A DNA stretch of 64,000 nucleotides from positions 186,001 to 250,000 of the forward strand of contig CANNCA010000007.1 in the NCBI GenBank assembly GCA_947503005.1, in the 5' to 3' direction. This DNA is from an uncultured Flavobacteriaceae bacterium (GTDB lineage: Bacteria > Bacteroidota > Bacteroidia > Flavobacteriales > Flavobacteriaceae). The notes beneath the pieces were generated by a model. That model worked only from the letters and a program-made list of their open reading frames with translations, was not told the DNA's origin and made no database searches. The stretch's first letter is position 1. The number at the start of each line of letters is the position of its first letter. Of the stretch, positions 9,283-18,628 are shown in pieces. Position numbers and translations under genes: made by a program.

Positions 9283-10308
9283 TTAGTTGTAATAGTCTAA
9301 ATACCAATCAACGTATTCTTTTACACCTTCCCCAACTGAGGTTTGGGGTTGATAGTTATAATCTCGTATTAGTGCATCAACATTGGCCCATGTTTTTTGT
9401 ACATCACCTGGTTGCATGGGCAGCATTTCTTTTTGAGCCTCTTTATTCAAATTTTGTTCAATTTCTTTGATGAAATCCAAGAGTTTTATTGATTTGTTAT
9501 TACCAATGTTGTATAACTTATAATACTCACCTTTCTCTCTTCTTGAATCAAGGTTTCCATCAAATATAGTAGCTACACCTTTGACGATGTCATCGACAAA
9601 GGTAAAATCCCTTTCCATATTACCATGATTGAATACTTTTATAGAACGATTATGGTATATGGCATCGGTAAAAAGAAACATTGCCATATCAGGTCTTCCC
9701 CACGGTCCGTATACCGTAAAAAATCGAAGCCCCGTTGTCGGTATTTTATACAGATGGCTATAGGTATGTGCCATCAGTTCATTGCTTTTTTTTGTCGCGG
9801 CGTATAGGCTAATTGGATGATCAACATTATCATCTACCGAGAAAGGAATTTTATCATTATTCCCATAAACACTTGAACTACTGGCATAAACCAGATGTTT
9901 TATGGTGTAATGTCTACAACATTCTAACAAATTCAAAAAGCCAACAAGGTTACTGTCAACGTAAGCTTCCGGATTTTCGATGCTGTAACGCACCCCTGGT
10001 TGCGCTGCCAAATTACAGACGAAATCAAATTCCTGACTTTGAAAAAGTCGGGGCAATGCTTCACGATCTTCAAGGTTCATTCGCACGAAAGTGAAAGTAT
10101 CGCTATAAAGCTTGCCCGTAGATAATTTATGGAATTGCTCAGCATCTTTTCTAGCGATACCCAATTCTCCCAAACGATTGTATTTTAAGTTAACATCGTA
10201 GTAAGGATTGATGTTATCTAAACCAACGATAATATGGTTCTGTGATAAAAGTAATTTGCAAGTATGATAACCTATAAAGCCAGCGGCACCGGTTACCAAT
10301 ATCTTCAT
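9283..10308 (-). CDS. UDP-glucuronate 4-epimerase family
   Basis: 341 aa short-chain dehydrogenase/reductase-type epimerase. NAD-binding GAAGFIG at residues 7-13, SSSVYG with the catalytic Ser region, and YAATKKSNE carrying the Tyr-x3-Lys pair. The sequence [17 protein letters not shown] and [15 protein letters not shown] are typical of bacterial UDP-GlcA 4-epimerases. It overlaps the UDP-glucose dehydrogenase gene by 4 bp (ATGA), so the pair would convert UDP-Glc to UDP-GlcA to UDP-GalA. Confidence 0.85.
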   Translation of the reverse strand: MKILVTGAAGFIGYHTCKLLLSQNHIIVGLDNINPYYDVNLKYNRLGELGIARKDAEQFHKLSTGKLYSDTFTFVRMNLEDREALPRLFQSQEFDFVCNLAAQPGVRYSIENPEAYVDSNLVGFLNLLECCRHYTIKHLVYASSSSVYGNNDKIPFSVDDNVDHPISLYAATKKSNELMAHTYSHLYKIPTTGLRFFTVYGPWGRPDMAMFLFTDAIYHNRSIKVFNHGNMERDFTFVDDIVKGVATIFDGNLDSRREKGEYYKLYNIGNNKSIKLLDFIKEIEQNLNKEAQKEMLPMQPGDVQKTWANVDALIRDYNYQPQTSVGEGVKEYVDWYLDYYN

Positions 10309-11702
10309 GATTGTCCTATTTTGTAAAATTCGAAGCCTAAGGTATTCATCTTTTCGGTATCCAACAAACGACGACCGTCGAACAGGAAAGCGGGTTTTAA
10401 CATGGCGTCATAAATCGCCTTCCAATCATAGGTTTTGAATTCATCCCATTCGGTGAGTATTGCAACAGCGTGTGCATCTACTACCGCTTTCATAGGGTCA
10501 TTTACAACTTTTAGCAAGCGCCGATTCTCTTCCGAGGACCTTGAATTTAAATAATCTAAGTCGGCATATATTTGATCTTCTGGAACTTTTGGGTCATATA
10601 CTACGATTTCAGCCCTTTCGTCAAGAAGTGCATCTGCAACATAAATTGCAGCAGATTCTCGTGTATCATTGGTGTCTTTTTTAAAGGCCCAACCATAAAA
10701 AACAATTTTTTTCCCAGAAACGGTATTGTACAAGGTTGTGATTATATTCTCAGCAAAGCGCTTCTTCTGGTAATCGTTCATGATTATTACCTGTTCCCAA
10801 TAGTCCGCTACTTCCTGCAAGCCATAGCTGCTAGCAATATATACCAGGTTCAGAATATCTTTTTGAAAACAAGATCCACCGAAACCTACTGATGAGTTTA
10901 GGAATTTAGACCCTATTCTACTGTCAAAGCCTATGGCCCTAGAAACCTCGGCAACATTGGCATCCGTTTTTTCACAAAGGGCAGAAATGGAATTTATGGA
11001 AGAAACACGCTGCGCCAAGAAAGCATTAGCAACAAGTTTTGATAGTTCAGAAGACCATACGTTTGTCTGTAATATTTTTTCTTTCGGTAACCAATGGGCA
11101 TAAATACTACTTAACGCATCTTTTGCTGCTTGACCTTTTTCAGTTTCCGCACCACCGATTAAAACTCGATCTGCATTTAACAAATCATCAATAGCGGTAC
11201 CCTCTGCTAAAAATTCAGGGTTTGATAGAATTTCAAAATCTACTCCATTTCCTGTATTGTCCAAAATACTTTTAATAGCACTTGCTGTTCTTACGGGCAG
11301 CGTAGACTTTTCAACCACTATTTTATTATCCTTTGCAACCTTGGCTATATTTCTAGCACATAACTCTATGTATTTCAAATCAGCGGCTTGACCTTTTCCT
11401 TTACCATAAGTTTTGGTAGGTGTATTCACAGAAATGAAAATCATTTGGGCTTCATCGATAGCTTTATCGACATCAGTGGAAAAGAAAAGATTTTTCCCTC
11501 TAGTATCTCGTACCAATTCTTTCAGACCTGGCTCGTATACCGGTAGTTTATCGAGGTCAGAATCGTTCCACCTATCTATTCTGTCTTGATTGATATCAAC
11601 TACAGTAACTTGTATTTCAGGGCATTGACTGGCAATTACCGACATAGTTGGTCCACCTACGTAGCCGGCCCCGATACAGCATATTTTAGATATTTTGTGC
11701 AT
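10305..11702 (-). CDS. ugd: UDP-glucose 6-dehydrogenase
   Basis: 465 aa. Two-step NAD-dependent oxidation of UDP-glucose to UDP-glucuronate. Rossmann motif GAGYVGGPT near the N-terminus, [20 protein letters not shown], catalytic Cys in [12 protein letters not shown], and C-terminal [15 protein letters not shown]. The NPEFLAEG and FGGSCFQKD sequences resemble the animal-like Ugd subfamily (about 460-470 aa). Its stop overlaps the start of the 4-epimerase gene, which supports translational coupling. It is transcribed divergently from the exopolysaccharide operon starting at 11951. Confidence 0.9.
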   Translation of the reverse strand: MHKISKICCIGAGYVGGPTMSVIASQCPEIQVTVVDINQDRIDRWNDSDLDKLPVYEPGLKELVRDTRGKNLFFSTDVDKAIDEAQMIFISVNTPTKTYGKGKGQAADLKYIELCARNIAKVAKDNKIVVEKSTLPVRTASAIKSILDNTGNGVDFEILSNPEFLAEGTAIDDLLNADRVLIGGAETEKGQAAKDALSSIYAHWLPKEKILQTNVWSSELSKLVANAFLAQRVSSINSISALCEKTDANVAEVSRAIGFDSRIGSKFLNSSVGFGGSCFQKDILNLVYIASSYGLQEVADYWEQVIIMNDYQKKRFAENIITTLYNTVSGKKIVFYGWAFKKDTNDTRESAAIYVADALLDERAEIVVYDPKVPEDQIYADLDYLNSRSSEENRRLLKVVNDPMKAVVDAHAVAILTEWDEFKTYDWKAIYDAMLKPAFLFDGRRLLDTEKMNTLGFEFYKIGQS

Positions 11703-11823
11703 GAATTTTCAATTTTGGAATGCAAAGATTACAAAATAACTCCGCATTACCGTAAATATTGTCGTTAAAAAGGACTAATTTCAGGTTAGCTGCGTATATA
11801 GTAAAAACCCGAATTCGTTGAAT

Positions 11824-11916
11824 CGAGCGTATTTGTCTCTTGACCGATAAATTTCTCGGTTTAAACGAAATTTGAAAGTGAATTTAACGTTCTAAAGGAA
11901 ACTATGTTTAATTTTG
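11824..11916 (+). promoter_or_regulatory. Phased activator boxes and -7 element of the exopolysaccharide operon
   Basis: CGAGCG (11824), CGATAAAT (11845) and CGAAAT (11866) are spaced exactly 21 bp. TAATTTTG at 11909-11916 matches the Bacteroidota -7 consensus TAnnTTTG and lies 43 bp after the last box and 42 bp before the GTG start. No good TTTG -33 element is seen at the normal spacing, which fits an activator-dependent promoter. The same layout recurs upstream of 18629 and 48399. Confidence 0.6.
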
Positions 11917-11950
11917 AACTCTGAACGAACTTACTAAACTTTAATACCTA

Positions 11951-13081
11951 GTGGAGACACAGACAAAGATATGGCTTTCCTCGCCCCATATGGGAGGTCA
12001 TGAACAAGAGTACGTAAATGAAGCTTTTCTTACGAATTGGATAGCACCGCTAGGTCCTAATGTCAACCTTTTCGAAGAAGCAATTCAGCAATATATAGAT
12101 AATGATGTGCACGTTGCGGCGCTCAGTACGGGTACTGGAGCAATACATCTCGCCCTAGAACTATTGGGAGTATCTAAAGGTGATGAAGTACTTTGTCAAA
12201 GCTTCACCTTTTCAGCATCAGCGAACCCTATCATGTATTTGGGCGCTACTCCAATTTTTATTGACAGTGAGAAAAGTACTTGGAACATTTCTCCTAAACT
12301 TTTGAAGGAGGCGATTCAAGATAGAATTTCCAAGGGAAAAAAACCCAAAGCCATTATTGCGGTTCATTTATATGGGATGCCCTATTTGATTGAAGAAGTT
12401 CGTCAGATTGCAGATGAGTTTAAAATACCGATCGTGGAGGATAGTGCCGAGGCGTTGGGAAGTTCTTACAGGGGAATCAAATGTAGTAGTTTTGGAGATA
12501 TTGGAATACTATCCTTTAATGGAAATAAAATAATTACAACTTCAGGCGGAGGTGCTTTAGTGACAAACAACTTGGGGTATAAGAAGAAAGCGGTCTTTCT
12601 TGCGACGCAAGCGCGAGATGATGCGCCCCATTATCAACATTCCCATGTAGGTTATAATTACAGAATGAGTAATGTTTTAGCCGGTATTGGACGAGGTCAG
12701 ATGAAAGTTCTGGATGATAGGGTAATGGCAAGACGGGCGAACTTTGAGTTTTATAAAGATAGTCTAGGACATTTTAGTGAAATTGAATTTGTTGAGGAGC
12801 CAGAAGGATATTTTTCGAATAGATGGCTCAGTTGTATTTTAACACCTTCGTTTGCAATACGGGAGAATATTCGTTTAGCACTATTGAAAGACGATATTGA
12901 ATCACGACCTTTATGGAAGCCAATGCATCTACAACCCATTTTTGAGAAATACCCTCAATATGTAGATGGAACTTCTGATGATTTGTTTGAAAGAGGTCTT
13001 TGTTTGCCTAGCGGTTCTAATTTAACCCAGGCCGACTTAGAAAGAGTCGTTACAATAATTATTAAAGAGCTCACACGATGA
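11951..13081 (+). CDS. PLP-dependent sugar aminotransferase (EpsN/PglE type)
   Basis: 376 aa from GTG 11951. DegT/DnrJ/EryC1 family: transfers an amino group from glutamate to a UDP-4-keto-6-deoxy sugar. N-terminus WLSSPHMGG-x-EQEYV-x-EAF and LSTGTGAIHLAL, Asp-Ser-Ala around the PLP ring (VEDSAEALGS), and the Schiff-base Lys in FNGNKIITTSGGG. The stop overlaps the ATG of the next gene (ATGA), which encodes a PglF-like 4,6-dehydratase, so the two should act in sequence to give UDP-4-amino-4,6-dideoxy-GlcNAc. The acetyltransferase (PglD) that usually completes N,N'-diacetylbacillosamine is not in the window. Confidence 0.88.
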   Translation: METQTKIWLSSPHMGGHEQEYVNEAFLTNWIAPLGPNVNLFEEAIQQYIDNDVHVAALSTGTGAIHLALELLGVSKGDEVLCQSFTFSASANPIMYLGATPIFIDSEKSTWNISPKLLKEAIQDRISKGKKPKAIIAVHLYGMPYLIEEVRQIADEFKIPIVEDSAEALGSSYRGIKCSSFGDIGILSFNGNKIITTSGGGALVTNNLGYKKKAVFLATQARDDAPHYQHSHVGYNYRMSNVLAGIGRGQMKVLDDRVMARRANFEFYKDSLGHFSEIEFVEEPEGYFSNRWLSCILTPSFAIRENIRLALLKDDIESRPLWKPMHLQPIFEKYPQYVDGTSDDLFERGLCLPSGSNLTQADLERVVTIIIKELTR

Positions 13082-15012
13082 TAAAAAATTACCTTGTAAA
13101 TAATGCGCATCGTTATGCATCGAAATGGCTTGTTCTGGCCATAGATGTACTTACAATTTGTATCTCATTTGTGCTATCCTACTTCATTCGCTTTAATCTA
13201 TCGTTTACCTTTAAGACAGAGAACCTATTGACCCAGTTGCCAATTGTTGTCATAATAGCAACAATCTCATTTCTTTTTACCGAATCTTATAAAGGTGTGG
13301 TACGTCATACTGGGGTGCGGGATGTTTATAAAATCTTCAATGCGATATGTCTATCGAGTATATTGACCATTTTCTTTCTTATCATCAACAAGCAGTTTGT
13401 GATGATGCAGAATTTCAGTATTCCCTTAAGTATAATTATTTATCATAGTTTGCTAGCATTTTTTGGTCTTACAGCTTCTCGCTATATCTTCAAGACGACG
13501 TTCTTTAATATGGTCAAGAAATTCAAGGTGACCAAAAACGTGCTCATTTATGGTGCAGGAGAATCAGGTATTTTGACCTATAATGCTTTAACGAACCAAA
13601 CCAGTAGCAATGCCAAGGTTATAGCTTACATTGATGATGACCCAAAGAAAGTTGGGAAAATCATAAACGGCGTGATGGTTTTAGGCAGGGATGTGCTTTC
13701 CGAGTTCTTTTTGAGTAAAAGGGATATATCGGAAATAATTGTCTCAATAAACAATGTGAGCAGTTCTGTGTTAAGGGAAGTTGTCGAAAGCTTGGTTGAG
13801 TTTCCAGTTCAGGTTAAAATTGTTCCGCCTGTTGAAAGTTGGATAAATGGTGAATTGAAGGTCTCTCAGATAAAGCAGGTACAAATTGAAGATTTATTGG
13901 ATAGGGTACCCATTGATATCAAAAAATCTAAGGTAGAGGAGCAGCTCAAAAACCAAGTCATTTTGGTCACTGGTGGTGCTGGTTCGATAGGTAGCGAGAT
14001 TGTAAGGCAGATTGCAAACTATGATTATAAATCCCTTATCATAATTGACCAGGCAGAATCTGCGCTTTATGATTTGCAACAAGAATTAAAACAAAATGGG
14101 TTTCATAACTTTATTCCCATAGTAGGGGATATCCGAGATAAGAACAGGATGAATATGTTCTTTCAAGAACATAAACCTTCAATGGTTTTCCATGCCGCTG
14201 CTTACAAGCACGTACCTTTGATGGAATACAATTATTATGAGGCGGTTAAAATCAATATCGCAGGTACTAAGACAATTGTGGACCTTTCTTTAAATCACAA
14301 TGTAGACAAATTTGTTTTCGTTTCAACGGACAAAGCAGTTAATCCGACCAACGTGATGGGCGCTACGAAGCGGATTGCCGAAATGTATATCAGCTGTTCA
14401 CAACAGGAAAATAAAACAAAATTCATCACTACGCGATTTGGTAATGTACTTGGCTCTAATGGTTCAGTTATACCTTTGTTCAGAAAACAGATTGAAAAGG
14501 GTGGTCCTTTAACGGTTACCCATAAGGATATAACCCGGTTTTTTATGACTATTCCGGAAGCCTCTCAACTGGTTTTGGAAGCAGCCGTAATGGGTGAAGG
14601 TGGCGAAATATTCATTTTTGATATGGGTAAGTCAGTAAGGATATTCGATTTAGCCAAGAACATGATAAAGCTATCAGGATTGCGATATCCTGAAGACATC
14701 GATATTAAAATTACAGGCTTGCGACCCGGAGAAAAATTATATGAAGAATTATTGGCAAATGGAGAGAACACTCTACCTACGTACCATAAAAAAATTCTTA
14801 TTGGCCGTGTCAAAGAATTGGATTATACCCATGTAAAGTCAAAAATAGACGAGCTATGTGTTTCCAATATGTTCTTTGATGGGAATACAATGCAAATTAT
14901 GAAAGAAATCGTTCCGGAATATGTGTCCAATAATTCCGAATTCTGCAAGTTGGATACCAAAGAAATCGCTGTACCTCAAAAGGAAGCTAGTAAGAAGATT
15001 TTTCAGTCCTAA
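13078..15012 (+). CDS. Membrane UDP-HexNAc 4,6-dehydratase (PglF/CapD family)
   Basis: 644 aa. Four N-terminal membrane helices (about residues 15-130), a first Rossmann-like domain (VLIYGAGESG), then the catalytic SDR domain with TGGAGSIGSEI near residue 300. Active-site segment STDKAVNPTNVMGATKR, where Lys replaces the usual Tyr in the PglF/FlaA1 class, followed by FGNVLGSNGSVIPLF and GLRPGEKLYEE. Makes UDP-2-acetamido-2,6-dideoxy-4-ketohexose from UDP-GlcNAc. Second gene of the exopolysaccharide operon, with a 4-bp overlap to the aminotransferase. Confidence 0.9.
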   Translation: MIKNYLVNNAHRYASKWLVLAIDVLTICISFVLSYFIRFNLSFTFKTENLLTQLPIVVIIATISFLFTESYKGVVRHTGVRDVYKIFNAICLSSILTIFFLIINKQFVMMQNFSIPLSIIIYHSLLAFFGLTASRYIFKTTFFNMVKKFKVTKNVLIYGAGESGILTYNALTNQTSSNAKVIAYIDDDPKKVGKIINGVMVLGRDVLSEFFLSKRDISEIIVSINNVSSSVLREVVESLVEFPVQVKIVPPVESWINGELKVSQIKQVQIEDLLDRVPIDIKKSKVEEQLKNQVILVTGGAGSIGSEIVRQIANYDYKSLIIIDQAESALYDLQQELKQNGFHNFIPIVGDIRDKNRMNMFFQEHKPSMVFHAAAYKHVPLMEYNYYEAVKINIAGTKTIVDLSLNHNVDKFVFVSTDKAVNPTNVMGATKRIAEMYISCSQQENKTKFITTRFGNVLGSNGSVIPLFRKQIEKGGPLTVTHKDITRFFMTIPEASQLVLEAAVMGEGGEIFIFDMGKSVRIFDLAKNMIKLSGLRYPEDIDIKITGLRPGEKLYEELLANGENTLPTYHKKILIGRVKELDYTHVKSKIDELCVSNMFFDGNTMQIMKEIVPEYVSNNSEFCKLDTKEIAVPQKEASKKIFQS

Positions 15013-15044
15013 TTTTTCACTAGTTTTGCATTAAAATTGATTTT

Positions 15045-15830
15045 ATGTTATTCAAAACTTTTGCTTGTCGAAACACTATTTTTCTAACTTTATTAATAGC
15101 GCTGGTCTTTTCTTCATGTGCCACTAAAAAAGAGGTTGTTTATTTTCAAGGCATCGGCGACTTTGAGACTATTGCGGATAAAAACAGTTTTACGCCAAAG
15201 TTCAAGGTTGATGATTTAGTCAATATTCATGTTTCCACACTGGATCCCGAAGCTAGTGTTCCCTTTAACTTGTTTAGAGGGTCTTCTGAAGGGGGAATTA
15301 TGCCTGAACAAGTAGATTATTTGATTGATCAAAATGGAGAGATTGATTTTCCCGTCATCGGCAAGCTCAAAATTTCTGGGCTTTCTGCTGAGGAAGTAAG
15401 GGGTCTTCTAAGACAGAAACTTGACCCATATCTAAAGGACCCTATTATTAATATAAGACTGCAAAATTTTACAGTGACGATTTTAGGAGAAGTTAAAATG
15501 CCAGGTACTTATCCCGTAAATGGAGAACGTATTACCATTTTGGAAGCAATAGGTATGGCAGGAGATTTAACCGTAAAGGGTGTACGTGAAAATATTATGG
15601 TCATTCGCGACTTCGATGGCACGAAAGTATCCACAAGAATTGACCTTACCTCGAAGGCAGCTTTGAGCTCACCAGTGTTTTATTTAACCCAAAACGACGT
15701 TGTGTATGTTGAACCTAATCAATCAGCAATAACTTCTTCGAGCTTAGACAATAGAGCCTCAATTTGGGTTTCAGTTTTAAGTGTAGTTATAACCTCTTCG
15801 GTTTTTCTATATACCGCCAGTCTAAATTGA
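15045..15830 (+). CDS. Wza-like polysaccharide export lipoprotein
   Basis: 261 aa. Lipoprotein signal ending in VFSSC. A polysaccharide export (Poly_export) domain covers about residues 50-140 (YLIDQNGEIDFPVIGKLKISGLS), followed by a SLBB domain (FTVTILGEVKMPGTYPVNGERITILEA split over residues 145-180). One C-terminal hydrophobic segment (about 240-258) is probably the outer-membrane helix. It lies 32 bp after the dehydratase gene and 40 bp before the Wzc-like kinase gene, as expected for a paired export channel and chain-length regulator. Confidence 0.9.
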   Translation: MLFKTFACRNTIFLTLLIALVFSSCATKKEVVYFQGIGDFETIADKNSFTPKFKVDDLVNIHVSTLDPEASVPFNLFRGSSEGGIMPEQVDYLIDQNGEIDFPVIGKLKISGLSAEEVRGLLRQKLDPYLKDPIINIRLQNFTVTILGEVKMPGTYPVNGERITILEAIGMAGDLTVKGVRENIMVIRDFDGTKVSTRIDLTSKAALSSPVFYLTQNDVVYVEPNQSAITSSSLDNRASIWVSVLSVVITSSVFLYTASLN

Positions 15831-15870
15831 TAACCTATCACTTACGGACCTCTTAATAATAACTTTGAAA

Positions 15871-18243
15871 ATGGTTAAGAATCAAGAAAATTTTTCTGAG
15901 AATTCAATCGACTTAAAGGAGATACTTTCGGGTTATACCAAGCATTGGAAGTGGTTTGTACTTTCCGTTGTGCTAATGTTTTTATTGGCCCAAGTATATG
16001 GGCGCTATGCCACATCAGAATATGCTGCTGCTGCCAAAATTCAGATTTTAGACGAAGATAGTTCAGGGTCGATGGATGCCTTTAAAGATTTGGATATTCT
16101 CGGAGGCGGAAAAAATAACGTGATAGATGAAATAGAACTCATTGGTTCGCGATCCAATTTTATTGACGTCGTAAAAGAACTGAGATTAAATACCAGCATC
16201 TTTGTTTTAGGAAACGTCAAAAGCACGGAACTATATAATTCACCACCTATTAATATCAGTTTTATAGCTCCTGATTCAACGATAAACAATGCCGATTTTA
16301 ATTTTTTTGTCACACCTTCTTCGTCCACTACATTCGGTTATAGTGAAGAAGAAGACAAGCCTGTAAAGATATATTCTTTCGGAAAAAATATTAGTACGCC
16401 CATCGGCGATGTCGTAATAACCCCTAATGTTAGTGAACTTGGTAAGTACAAGAACAAGAAATTAAAGGTCTCCATTAAACCCGTTGATATGGTTGCATTG
16501 GGCTATAAGGGAAAGACGGTTATTTCAAATACGGATGATAAATCTAATATTGTAGATATTAGACTTGAAGACCCTATTCAGCAAAAGGCAATCAATATTG
16601 TGAATTCCTTGATTAGAATCTATAATGAGAATGCCATTGAAGACAAACAAATAATCGCTGACCGTACTTCAAAATTTATTAACGACCGTATTGCAGATAT
16701 TTCAAGTAGAATCTCTAATGTGGACCAGGATGTGCAAAATCTCAAGACTGAAACAGGTACGGTCGATATACCCACTGAGACAAATATTAATTTAAGCGCG
16801 GGTATTGGTAATCAACAAGAATTGGCTGCTGCAAATAATCGATTGAACATGGCTGCTTCGATGAGCGATTTGGTCAATTCTCAAAAAAGTTTCGAGGTAT
16901 TACCGGCCAATGTTGGTGATGCTGCCACATCAAGCACTATAGCTCAGTACAATCAACTGGTATTGGAAAGAAAACGATTGCTTAAAAGTTCGAATGAGAA
17001 AAACCCGATTATCGTAAACTTAGATCAGCAAATAGCTGGAGTTAAGCGAAGTCTTCAATCTAGCCTCAAAAGTACAGTAGATAATTTAAGCTTAACAGTG
17101 AATTCCCTAAGTGGTCAACAAGCACGGTTTAATTCAAAAATTTATTCTTCTCCTAAAAATGAAAGGGCACTACGTGATATTACTAGAAAACAACAGACTT
17201 CAGAGCAACTCTACTTGTATCTGTTAACGAAGAGCGAAGAGTCGCAGATTGCAGTAGCTTCTCAATCACCTAAATCAAAAACTATAGATAACGCCTATGC
17301 AGTCAGTAGGTTTCCCGTTTCCCCTAAGAAGAATGTTATTAATCTTGCCTCAATTATCCTTGGTTTCTTGATTCCGTTTTCATTTATTTATGCTAAGGAC
17401 CTTTTGGACAACAAAGTCCACAATATGAACAGTTTGGAAAAATTGACTACCGATACCCCCGTATTAGGTGAGATTCCAAAGCTTTCAAGAAAAGAAGATA
17501 AACTGGTCATTAAAGAAGATCGGTCCGTTTTGGCTGAATCCTTACGGATCATACGAACCAATTTAGATTACCTCATAAAAATGAAGCAATCTCCAGGGGT
17601 GAAAAATAATGTGGTTTTTGTGACTTCAAGTGTTCCTGGGGAGGGTAAGACATTTTTATCTACCAATCTCGCCATGATATTAGCAAGTACCAATAAAAAA
17701 GTACTCTTAATTGGTGCGGATATTCGTAATCCAAAAATATATACTTTTTTTACAGGTACTAATGTTGATAAGATGTCTAAACCAAGTAGAAATAAAGATG
17801 CAGGTTTGACCGAGTTCTTATACGATAATACACTTACCAGCAAGGATATTATCAATCCTATGTTGGTACATCACAATACCATCGACGTTGTTTATTCAGG
17901 CAGGATACCGCCTAACCCAGCGGAACTTCTTATGAGTCCAAGAATAATGGAATTATTTGAGGAAACCTCCGCAAAGTATGACTATGTAATTGTTGATACC
18001 GCACCTTTAATGGTTGTTACGGATACGCTTTTAATAGCTGAACATGCTGATCATTTAATCTACGTTACAAGGGCTGGTGTTACTGATAATAAAGCTGTTG
18101 GATACCCTTTGAAACTGCAGGAAGAAGGCAAGATAAAAGGTCTGACATTTGTTGTGAACGACGTAAAGACGACTAACTTGGGTTATGGTGGCAAGTACGG
18201 TTACGGCTATGGTAAAAGTCTTAAAAAGTGGTGGAAATTTTAA
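15871..18243 (+). CDS. Wzc-like polysaccharide co-polymerase with BY-kinase domain
   Basis: About 790 aa from ATG 15871 (a TTG two codons upstream is less likely). An N-terminal Wzz domain is bounded by two membrane helices (about residues 30-50 and 490-510) with a long coiled periplasmic region containing the GNVR-like PKNERALRDI segment. The cytoplasmic bacterial tyrosine kinase has Walker A SVPGEGKT, Walker A' LIGADIRNP and Walker B VIVDTAP. The tail is Tyr/Gly-rich (GYGGKYGYGYGKS), the usual autophosphorylation cluster. It controls chain length and export with the Wza-like partner upstream. The likely opposing phosphatase is the CpsB/YwqE protein at 26857. A terminator follows at 18271. 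Confidence 0.9.
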   Translation: MVKNQENFSENSIDLKEILSGYTKHWKWFVLSVVLMFLLAQVYGRYATSEYAAAAKIQILDEDSSGSMDAFKDLDILGGGKNNVIDEIELIGSRSNFIDVVKELRLNTSIFVLGNVKSTELYNSPPINISFIAPDSTINNADFNFFVTPSSSTTFGYSEEEDKPVKIYSFGKNISTPIGDVVITPNVSELGKYKNKKLKVSIKPVDMVALGYKGKTVISNTDDKSNIVDIRLEDPIQQKAINIVNSLIRIYNENAIEDKQIIADRTSKFINDRIADISSRISNVDQDVQNLKTETGTVDIPTETNINLSAGIGNQQELAAANNRLNMAASMSDLVNSQKSFEVLPANVGDAATSSTIAQYNQLVLERKRLLKSSNEKNPIIVNLDQQIAGVKRSLQSSLKSTVDNLSLTVNSLSGQQARFNSKIYSSPKNERALRDITRKQQTSEQLYLYLLTKSEESQIAVASQSPKSKTIDNAYAVSRFPVSPKKNVINLASIILGFLIPFSFIYAKDLLDNKVHNMNSLEKLTTDTPVLGEIPKLSRKEDKLVIKEDRSVLAESLRIIRTNLDYLIKMKQSPGVKNNVVFVTSSVPGEGKTFLSTNLAMILASTNKKVLLIGADIRNPKIYTFFTGTNVDKMSKPSRNKDAGLTEFLYDNTLTSKDIINPMLVHHNTIDVVYSGRIPPNPAELLMSPRIMELFEETSAKYDYVIVDTAPLMVVTDTLLIAEHADHLIYVTRAGVTDNKAVGYPLKLQEEGKIKGLTFVVNDVKTTNLGYGGKYGYGYGKSLKKWWKF

Positions 18244-18270
18244 GGATGATTAACTTAGAAAAAAAATACG

Positions 18271-18299
18271 ACCTTGGGGTAAATCCTCAAGGTTTTTTT
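18271..18299 (+). terminator. Terminator of the exopolysaccharide operon
   Basis: ACCTTGGGG (18271-18279), 5-nt loop, CCTCAAGGT (18285-18293) with one G-U pair, followed by seven T. It lies 28 bp after the kinase stop codon. Confidence 0.85.
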
Positions 18300-18459
18300 G
18301 TTCCAGCCACGTTCTTCAATTTACAATAGCATTTTTCTCAGTATTTTTCAAACCAGAAACCAAGGTTTTACGTAGATATGATGAATAGGAACAAATCTCG
18401 AGGCGATAAAATATTGAGCGCTATATTCTAACTATAATAAGGCAACATAAACTATAATT

Positions 18460-18569
18460 CGATGAAATACATTATCGTCGATTTTAGCTGTTGTACGTCG
18501 ATAAACCCCCAATTTTAGACGAAAACAATTAGGGTATTAACGCCTTTAGTTGTTATTGGGTTATATTTG
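18460..18569 (+). promoter_or_regulatory. Four phased boxes and -7 element of the first giant-protein gene
   Basis: CGATGAAAT (18460), CGATTTTAG (18479), CGATAAAC (18499) and CGAAAAC (18520) are spaced 19, 20 and 21 bp. TATATTTG at 18562-18569 fits TAnnTTTG and lies 42 bp after the last box and 67 bp before the ATG at 18629. The rest of the 385-bp gap from 18244 holds only the upstream terminator. Confidence 0.6.
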
Positions 18570-18628
18570 AATAAAATTGTGGCCACTAGCTGTTTTTCGG
18601 TCTCAAATTGCTATTAATCAAAAGAATT

